64,000 bases of DNA from JAGLQQ01 sp043806135 (GTDB taxonomy: Bacteria; Omnitrophota; Gorgyraeia; B26-G9). The position numbers were made by a program, and so were the translations under genes. The notes beneath the pieces are model-generated. The model saw only the letters and a program-made list of their open reading frames with translations. It searched no databases and was not told where the DNA came from. Where the stretch lies: assembly GCA_043806135.1 (NCBI GenBank), contig JAZDHG010000016.1:60147-124146 (forward strand). The letters run 5' to 3'. Position 1 is the first letter of the stretch. The number at the start of each line of letters is the position of its first letter. Shown piece after piece: positions 58,600 through 64,000 of this stretch.

Positions 58600-59181
58600 A
58601 TGAAAAGAATCTGTTTCGGACTGGTTTTGATGGCTTTGGTTTTAAATGCTTCAAATACTGCGATTGCCAATCCAAACCCAAAAATGCTGAAAGATCTTAA
58701 CGAGCTGCTGGTTATTTTAACAAAGAGCCTGGCGCAGTACGAATCACGGCAAAGCCAGTTTAATGCGCAGATGCCTTATTTAAGAATAGTCCCGGGTAGA
58801 AAGTTTCAGATAAACGAGTTGAGGGAACTGATCGTCAAATTAGAGGGTATTCCAAAAGAAGTTGATATGAAAGAGATCATTATTGAAGAGGTGGATAATA
58901 TTATTGACGGGATGCTCGTTGATGCTGCCCAGGAACTTGGAATTGTTGAGATCAGCAATATGCTTTTGTATACATACGAAGAGCTTGAAATGAAACAATT
59001 TGCTCAGAAATTAAGAGACAGCAGTAATTTCTTTTACATGCTTTTTGATAATATCAGTCAGTTTGCAATGATGCCGTTATTGCGCGGCAAGACACCCGGC
59101 ATGATGCAGCCTGAAAGAAGTGCACCGACGCAAGAGCGGCTGGAAGAACCAGGCTTTATGCCGATGCAAAATACAAAATAG
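58600..59181 (+). CDS. Exported helical protein of unknown function
   Basis: A 193-aa protein with a signal peptide (MKRICFGLVLMALVLNASNT, cleavage near AIA) and a helical mature part (NELLVILTKSLAQYESRQSQ; MLLYTYEELEMKQFAQKL). The last 30 residues are Pro/Met/Gln-rich (LLRGKTPGMMQPERSAPTQE). No motif recognised. A GGGGG ribosome site, own promoter and a strong terminator (59230-59268) make it a single-gene unit. Confidence 0.6.
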   Translation: MKRICFGLVLMALVLNASNTAIANPNPKMLKDLNELLVILTKSLAQYESRQSQFNAQMPYLRIVPGRKFQINELRELIVKLEGIPKEVDMKEIIIEEVDNIIDGMLVDAAQELGIVEISNMLLYTYEELEMKQFAQKLRDSSNFFYMLFDNISQFAMMPLLRGKTPGMMQPERSAPTQERLEEPGFMPMQNTK

Positions 59182-59229
59182 ATAAAATGTAATAAAAGTC
59201 ATAACATATTTAATTATAATATCTTGGAT

Positions 59230-59268
59230 AAAATAGCCCCTTTTGTTTGGTTGAAAAGGGGTTATTTT
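59230..59268. terminator. Bidirectional intrinsic terminator
   Basis: AAAATAGCCCCTTTT pairs with AAAAGGGGTTATTTT over 15 bp (one G-U) around a 9-nt loop; A-run and T-run ends allow use from both strands. Confidence 0.92.
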
Positions 59269-59401
59269 AATCTAGAATACTACTTGTGAGTTTGAATTTC
59301 GAATTGAACGCTATTAAATTCTCTAATGATCTTACGCTGTGTTTAACGGAATCAGGCAGAATCACCATGATAATGTATGATAAATAAGAAAGGGAGGTAC
59401 T

Positions 59402-60193
59402 GTGAACAAAAAGATTATATTTTTTGCAGTATTTGGTGTACTTTTATTTGGTGGCAATATTTTTGCCGCATATGTAGGCGGTCCGCTTAAAACGGTGGGG
59501 CAGGGTAAGTGGGATTTTACAATTGCATCTAATAGCGCAGGAGATAGGGATTTGGTTTCTCCTGCATCAACCAATGCAGCAATAACCGGAGTAGTGGAAG
59601 AAAGAAATTCTTTAGCCGGAAAAGTTACGTATGGAATATTTAATGAGCTTGATGTATATTTTAAATTTGGGAGTTCTGAATTAGAAGTTGACACAAGATG
59701 GCCGGACGGAAGCAGGACAAAGCTAAAATACGACGAAGCTAATTTATTTGGAGGAGGCGTTAAGTATATTTACACCTTTGAGAATGATGTTTTAATTGGC
59801 GGTGATTTTCAGTTTGCTTTACAACAGGGCAATGAAGTGCGGGAAATAACAGAAGGCAGTATAAAGGCAGTTATAACCAAAAAAGGAGAAGCTGATCTTG
59901 ACGAATATCAGTTGAGTTTTTTTTGTGGTAAGAAATACAAGGTGGCTGATAACATAACTCTAATCCCATATACAGGAATATTATTTAATGGAGTAGATTT
60001 TTCATCTGATCAGCTGGAATATAATACCTGGCCTTGGTACTATACGATTACACCTTTTGAGCTGGAACAAGATGATAATTTCGGCTTGCTTATAGGCGGC
60101 GACATTGCCATCAATGATAGATTGTTTCTCAGTCTAGAAGCGCGTTTTATTGCAGATGAAGCAATCTCCGGATCTCTGAGCTACAGGTTTTGA
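59402..60193 (+). CDS. Probable outer-membrane beta-barrel protein
   Basis: A 263-aa exported protein: signal peptide (KKIIFFAVFGVLLFGGNIFA), then alternating strands (KVTYGIFNELDVYFKFGS, LSLEARFIADEAISGSLSYRF) ending in an aromatic residue. It starts with the conserved-looking YVGGPLKTVGQGKWDF. Similar in layout to the 32193 protein. GGGAGG precedes GTG 59402. Function unknown; probable 10-12-strand barrel. Confidence 0.65.
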   Translation: MNKKIIFFAVFGVLLFGGNIFAAYVGGPLKTVGQGKWDFTIASNSAGDRDLVSPASTNAAITGVVEERNSLAGKVTYGIFNELDVYFKFGSSELEVDTRWPDGSRTKLKYDEANLFGGGVKYIYTFENDVLIGGDFQFALQQGNEVREITEGSIKAVITKKGEADLDEYQLSFFCGKKYKVADNITLIPYTGILFNGVDFSSDQLEYNTWPWYYTITPFELEQDDNFGLLIGGDIAINDRLFLSLEARFIADEAISGSLSYRF

Positions 60194-60250
60194 TTATGGG
60201 TAAGATGCTGTTGTTTAAGAGCAGCAGCTCCAAAGCCATTTCATAAATTT

Positions 60251-60287
60251 AAACCGAATTTCAACTGCGTAGGTTGAAATTCGGTTT
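60251..60287. repeat. Left REP-like hairpin
   Basis: AAACCGAATTTCAAC pairs over 15 bp with GTTGAAATTCGGTTT around the loop TGCGTAG, which contains a GTAG tetranucleotide typical of REP sequences recognised by RAYT enzymes. Confidence 0.85.
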
Positions 60288-60316
60288 GGATGTTTAATTC
60301 ATAGAGGAAGAAGCTT

Positions 60317-60958
60317 ATGGATATAGAGACATATCATGTTTTGACAAAAAGTATTGCCGGATTTAAGGTCTTTAATCAAAAGAAGGACTTTTTAAGGGTA
60401 ATACATTCTTTTAAATTTTTTCAAACAAATAATAGGCCCGTTAGTTTTTCCAGGTATAACATTTGTTTGCAGCAAGAGATGGAAGATGTTAGAAAATATT
60501 TAAAGTCCGACGGAACGGATAAGGTAACCATAGTTGCTTATTGTATAATGCCCACGCATTTGCATTTAATTTTGCGGGAAAATATAGAACAAGGTATGTC
60601 GAGTTTTATGAATAATGTGCTAAACAGTTATACAAGGTATTTCAATATTAAGCACAATAGAAAGGGGCCTTTGTGGGAGGGGAGGTTTAAAAGGGTTGTT
60701 GTAGAAGATGATGAGCAGTTGCTTCATCTGACAAGATATATTCATCTAAATCCTGTAACAGCAAGCTTAGTAGACGACCCAGGAAAATGGCTGTGGTCTT
60801 CCTATCAAGAATATTTAGGTATGATAAAAGGCGAAGACAGAATTTGCCGGTTTGAAGATATTATAGACATTGACCAGTCAGCTTACAGCGAATTTGTTAA
60901 AGACAGAATTTCCTACCAAAAAGAACTCTCCGCCATAAAAAAGACCTTCCCAGAATAA
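60317..60958 (+). CDS. REP-associated tyrosine transposase (Y1/HUH family)
   Basis: A 213-aa single-strand DNA transposase. HUH metal motif MPTHLHLIL (His81, His83); catalytic tyrosine region NSYTRYFN (Tyr105 or Tyr108); conserved GPLWEGRFKRVVVEDD and RYIHLNPVTASLV. ATG 60317 with GAGGAAGAAG upstream. The TAA stop (60956-60958) overlaps the right hairpin by two bases. Complete and apparently intact, so possibly active on the flanking hairpins. Confidence 0.93.
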   Translation: MDIETYHVLTKSIAGFKVFNQKKDFLRVIHSFKFFQTNNRPVSFSRYNICLQQEMEDVRKYLKSDGTDKVTIVAYCIMPTHLHLILRENIEQGMSSFMNNVLNSYTRYFNIKHNRKGPLWEGRFKRVVVEDDEQLLHLTRYIHLNPVTASLVDDPGKWLWSSYQEYLGMIKGEDRICRFEDIIDIDQSAYSEFVKDRISYQKELSAIKKTFPE

Positions 60959-60989
60959 CCAATTTCAACTGCGTAGGTTGAAATTGGTT
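60957..60989. repeat. Right REP-like hairpin
   Basis: AACCAATTTCAAC pairs over 13 bp with GTTGAAATTGGTT around the same TGCGTAG loop; the outer bases differ from the left copy but are complementary to each other. Confidence 0.85.
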
Positions 60990-61055
60990 GTAAGATGATT
61001 GTAAGGTAATATGTTTTATTACATATACTTAAGAATATGTATTAATATTTTAATG

Positions 61056-61084
61056 TTGGAAAATGGGCGGTTTTATGATATACT
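61056..61084 (+). promoter_or_regulatory. Sigma70-type promoter before the LSPA transglycosylase
   Basis: TTGGAA (61056-61061), a 17-nt spacer and TATACT (61079-61084), start about 45 nt before the GTG 61135. Same TTGNAA-N17-TATACT form as 35691 and 36944. Confidence 0.7.
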
Positions 61085-61134
61085 TATTAAATACATTATA
61101 AAACATGTAGATTGGCTATTTTGGGGAGAAAATT

Positions 61135-62529
61135 GTGGTTATAAATAGGCAAAAAAGGCAAATAGTGTTTTCAAAAGTAATTGCTCTTGTGATTATGCAG
61201 GCAGTTATTTTGTCTGGATCACAGAGTGCTTATTGCGGGGAATCTTTGCGCCCAAAAACCGCTAATTTATCCCCGCATATTAATGTTAGTGCTGTTGAAC
61301 TGCAGCAGGCATTCAATATTTCCTTAGCAGTGCTTAGTGACACAGGCAAGTTAGATAAAACAATGAGCAGAAGACGGTTTCTTGGCCTTTCGGCAATAGT
61401 AGCTGTGGCCTTAGTGGTCTCTCCATCTTTGGTAACAGAAACCATGGCAGGTAAGCTTAGCAAAGAGGAAAGGAAAAGGTTTGAAGAAATAAGAAATAAA
61501 TTGCGTCAAAGTGAAGCAGTCAAAGAAGCACCAGCTTCGTATAAGCCGAGTAAAGTTGATCAGGAAAAAGATGCAATGTGGAAACGCATTGACAGTCAAA
61601 TGAAATTAAGTTCTGAAGATGCTTATAAAAATGTAGAGAGATTTTTTACTAAGGAACGTATTGTGATTTATCGAAAACTGGCAAAACTATTGCAGTCAAC
61701 AGGAATGCCGGTTGAAGTGATCATGGCCCTTGATCTGGCAGAAACTGACCTTAGGGATAAGGTGAAATCAGACCCGGGCGCCAGAGGTCCGATGCAGGTT
61801 ATGCCGGGTACAATAGAAATTATAAATAAGCAGCTGGCTGAATGGAAGAAACAGGGCGATAAAAAAGGTAAATACCGTCAGGAATATCTCACGGCAGTAG
61901 AATTGATCGGAAGCCGGCAAATTGACTGGAAAAGAGTTAATGAGCCTGAATACGGCAGACGCGTGGGCATTACAGTAGCCTACCTGAGTTATACTAATCT
62001 TGCCAGAATCTTTGAATCTAAAGGATTAGTGTATGACTCGAAAAGCAGCAATTGGCAGTTTGTTCCGACAAGCAATAACGTCAAGCCGTACATATATTTT
62101 AGCACAGCAGTGCTAAATGCTGCTTATAACGGTCGGGGAGAAGGAATGGTGCTTAAGATGATTAAAAAATACGGACCTATACCACTTAAAGTATTTGAAG
62201 TGAGAAGATTAACTCCCAAGGAGCAGGAGCAAAAATATTTTGACCCGAATCAAAAAATTGGTTGGCTTGAAGGCGATGACCGGGGTGAGTATAAAGATGA
62301 GACCAGAAAGCATTTTCTAAGATTATGGAGATATCATACTGCAATTCAGGAATTTAAAAGCAGTAATGCAAACACATGGGTAAAGATTATTCCGAATAAA
62401 AAATTTGCCTTTAATCAGATAGGAACCCGGCTTGTGGCTGCTTTTGCATCTGTCCAAGCATTTTCATCAGTGAATCTTGAGCAGAAAATTGACAGTGTGC
62501 AGGTTATAGACATTGATCGTTCTATATAG
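61135..62529 (+). CDS. Lytic transglycosylase-like protein with LSP motif and internal Tat motif
   Basis: A 464-aa protein. N-terminal signal-like helix (VIALVIMQAVILSGSQSAYC), then LRPKTANLSPHINV (39-52), then a second leader: SRRRFLGLSAIVAVALVV (78-95), a twin-arginine motif plus hydrophobic stretch ending SLVTETMA. The SLT-type domain has the catalytic Glu202 in LDLAETDLRD and GARGPMQVMPGT (214-225). It would cleave peptidoglycan. Two tandem export-type signals are unusual. GTG 61135 with GGGGAGA upstream. The C-terminus is unassigned. Confidence 0.8.
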   Translation: MVINRQKRQIVFSKVIALVIMQAVILSGSQSAYCGESLRPKTANLSPHINVSAVELQQAFNISLAVLSDTGKLDKTMSRRRFLGLSAIVAVALVVSPSLVTETMAGKLSKEERKRFEEIRNKLRQSEAVKEAPASYKPSKVDQEKDAMWKRIDSQMKLSSEDAYKNVERFFTKERIVIYRKLAKLLQSTGMPVEVIMALDLAETDLRDKVKSDPGARGPMQVMPGTIEIINKQLAEWKKQGDKKGKYRQEYLTAVELIGSRQIDWKRVNEPEYGRRVGITVAYLSYTNLARIFESKGLVYDSKSSNWQFVPTSNNVKPYIYFSTAVLNAAYNGRGEGMVLKMIKKYGPIPLKVFEVRRLTPKEQEQKYFDPNQKIGWLEGDDRGEYKDETRKHFLRLWRYHTAIQEFKSSNANTWVKIIPNKKFAFNQIGTRLVAAFASVQAFSSVNLEQKIDSVQVIDIDRSI

Positions 62530-62685
62530 TTAAATAAATCTTTTTGCAAACATTTTTTAAGAAATCGGCATTTACGAAAAGGCCTATCCCGGTATTGTTT
62601 TACTTTTCCCCTTAATAGAACTCATAATACGTATAAAATATTATTTTATATTAGGCAAAAGTGTAAATTTCTAAAATCAATAGGC

Positions 62686-62714
62686 TTGACAGAGATATTG
62701 TTTGTAAGTATAAT
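62686..62714 (+). promoter_or_regulatory. Consensus sigma70 promoter of fabG
   Basis: TTGACA (62686-62691), 17-nt spacer and TATAAT (62709-62714), a perfect consensus. It gives a leader of about 160 nt with a GGGAGTTT/AAACTCCT hairpin (62758-62808 region), possibly regulatory. The 62530-62880 gap has no gene. Confidence 0.85.
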
Positions 62715-62880
62715 GTTTACAAAGTGTAATTTAAAATATGGATAGGACCTTTAAAAGGGAGTTTAGCTTTTATCAATAGGTTTTTTTGTCTCTTTTTAAA
62801 ACTCCTGAACTAGATGTCCAGGGTTATTTTTTCTCCAAAAACAGCATTTTAGTTGTAATTTGTTTTCAAAAAGAGGGCAA

Positions 62881-63624
62881 ATGAAGCTCAAGGATAAAAT
62901 TGTCGTGGTTACCGGCGGTACGCGCGGGATCGGCAGGGCTATTGTAGAAACCTTTGCCAAAGAGGGCGCTCAAGTCCTGTTTACTTATCTAAATAATGAT
63001 GTTCTTGCCAAAGAAATTGAAACAGATCTTAAAAAAGTTAAAGCAAAAGTCCAAGGATTTAAAATAGACGTAAAAGATCATGTCCAAGTGGATCAATGGA
63101 AAGAAAGTATTTTAGATAAATACGGGAAGATAGACATTCTCATCAATAATGCCGGTATTACTCAGGATAAGGCGCTGGCGATGATGAGTAAGGATGAATG
63201 GGACGAAGTTATTAATACAAATCTGAACGGTCTCTTTAATGTGACCAAGTCTTTTATAGTTACTTTCCTCAAGCAAAGATACGGTAATATAATAAATATC
63301 AGTTCACTCAGCGGGATTATAGGCATACCAAGACAGACAAATTATTCTGCCTCAAAAGGAGGCATGATTTCTTTCAGCAAGTCGCTGTCCAAGGAAGTTG
63401 CTCCTTATAATGTGCGGGTTAATGTAGTTGCGCCCGGTTTTATTCAAACGGATATGACAGTAAATTTAAAAGAAGATTATTTAAAGCAGATAATGCCGCA
63501 GATTCCGCTTAAAAGATTTGGAACTGTGGATGAGGTTGCCAAGGTTGCGCTGTTTCTGTCAACCGAAGAATCGAATTACATAACCGGCCAGGTTATTCAA
63601 GTTGACGGCGGACTGGGAATGTAG
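62881..63624 (+). CDS. fabG: 3-oxoacyl-[acyl-carrier-protein] reductase FabG
   Basis: A 247-aa SDR enzyme reducing 3-oxoacyl-ACP with NADPH. Rossmann motif TGGTRGIGRAIV, NNAG, catalytic Ser in INISSLSGI and Tyr/Lys in YSASKGG; C-terminal GQVIQVDGG. ATG 62881 (MKLKDKIVVVTGG) behind GAGGGC is preferred over TTG 62860. Length typical. The next gene is a ketosynthase after 80 nt, with no acpP between. Confidence 0.95.
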   Translation: MKLKDKIVVVTGGTRGIGRAIVETFAKEGAQVLFTYLNNDVLAKEIETDLKKVKAKVQGFKIDVKDHVQVDQWKESILDKYGKIDILINNAGITQDKALAMMSKDEWDEVINTNLNGLFNVTKSFIVTFLKQRYGNIINISSLSGIIGIPRQTNYSASKGGMISFSKSLSKEVAPYNVRVNVVAPGFIQTDMTVNLKEDYLKQIMPQIPLKRFGTVDEVAKVALFLSTEESNYITGQVIQVDGGLGM

Positions 63625-63704
63625 GTTGAAGTAAAAAGACAGAAACTGTTTGTCACGCATTTAAAAAGCGCAATGTATTCCTTAATGGCTTGTGAGAAAA
63701 ACAA

Positions 63705-64000
63705 ATGAAAAAAAAACGGATTGTGATAACAGGACTAGGAATTGTTTCTCCTATCGGAATAGGAAAAAATGAGTTTTGGAAGAACCTCTTTGCCGGAAAG
63801 TCAGGGATAAAACCGATAACTCTTTTTGACACAAGCTCGCTAAAAGTTAAATTAGGCGGAGAAGTAAGCGGATTTGATCCGCATGCCATCTTAGAAGAAA
63901 AGCGGTTGATGGATTTAGACAGGGCGACATTGCTTTTATTATCTGCAGCAAAGCTGTGTCTTGATGATGCAGGATTGCAGGTGAATGAAAAAAATACTTA
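63705..64000 (+). CDS. Beta-ketoacyl-ACP synthase (FabF-like), 3' truncated by window
   Basis: ATG 63705 opens a frame (MKKKRIVITGLGIVSPIGIG) running off the right edge after 98 codons. The N-terminal KAS start GLGIVSPIG, FWKNLFAGKSGI and GGEVSGFDP are visible; the catalytic cysteine lies outside. It is FabF/KAS II type or a secondary-metabolism ketosynthase; the missing acpP upstream leaves both open. Confidence 0.9.
   Translation, partial: MKKKRIVITGLGIVSPIGIGKNEFWKNLFAGKSGIKPITLFDTSSLKVKLGGEVSGFDPHAILEEKRLMDLDRATLLLLSAAKLCLDDAGLQVNEKNT

Larger units (their letters stand above)
60251..60989 (+). mobile_element. RAYT/IS200-like unit flanked by matching hairpins
   Basis: A single Y1 transposase gene lies between two near-identical hairpins (60251-60287 and 60957-60989) that share AATTTCAAC, the TGCGTAG loop and GTTGAAATT. 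This is the layout of a REP-associated tyrosine transposase with its REP ends, or of a minimal IS200/IS605 element of 739 bp. Confidence 0.8.

Overview
The window looks like about 64 kb of a Gram-negative, anaerobic or microaerophilic bacterium, most likely Candidatus Omnitrophota (OP3, PVC superphylum). It has outer-membrane biology (a Kdo transferase, a TonB-dependent receptor, several beta-barrels with signal peptides, an OmpA-type lipoprotein). Heme is made by the siroheme-dependent Ahb route, and there is a Tat-exported [NiFe] hydrogenase. Several secreted proteins carry an N-terminal LSPA-type motif after the signal peptide, which I associate with Omnitrophota. The taxon call is inference from gene content; no marker search was possible.

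Layout. 1-4166: end of era, a periplasmic [NiFe] hydrogenase (small subunit, large subunit, maturation protease) and a decayed multiheme cytochrome c. 4477-5787: a porin-like protein. 6361-16153: one chemotaxis operon (MCP with a periplasmic c-heme motif, cheW, cheY, cheC, cheD, cheB, cheA, second cheC) ending in a long FtsA-like ATPase. 16769-24875: topA, xer recombinase, waaA, TonB receptor, yraN, rlmN. 24896-28918: a cluster of attC-like sites with minus-strand toxin-antitoxin cassettes (BrnT-like, RelE-like, YoeB/YefM, HEPN/MNT) and one exported protein; no integrase is present, and a diverged piece of the rlmN 3' end is embedded in it. 29220-35549: NYN nuclease, BaiN-like flavoprotein, small membrane proteins, an outer-membrane protein, an ICMT-like methyltransferase and recJ. 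35786-41082: three exported LSPA proteins, two with cytosolic-type enzyme domains (MidA-like methyltransferase, RelA/SpoT-like HD). 41313-48933: yggT, a KtrB/TrkH channel with a voltage-sensor-like N-terminus, the heme operon hemB-ahbD-ahbA-ahbB-hemL, then tatA-tatC-tatA. 49135-58393 (minus strand): envelope proteins, a 27-residue basic protein, tsaD, a divergent polysaccharide deacetylase, ctpA, gatB, gatA, gatC. 58600-64000: a secreted protein, a beta-barrel, a RAYT/IS200-like transposase flanked by two matching hairpins, an LSPA lytic transglycosylase, fabG and the start of fabF.

How they fit. The Tat genes can export the hydrogenase pair (twin-arginine leader on the small subunit) and possibly the transglycosylase, which has an internal twin-arginine motif. 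The heme operon can supply cofactor for c-type proteins such as the heme-MCP; the cytochrome that probably took electrons from the hydrogenase is damaged by a frameshift and two lost heme-ligand histidines. The intergenic space is unusual. At least three dispersed repeat families (a 78-92 nt wobble-paired hairpin, a 33-34 nt GGTTCTTTC palindrome, and mosaics of short quasi-repeats) sit at gene 3' ends and in several cases supply the stop codon. No tRNA, rRNA or CRISPR array was recognised.
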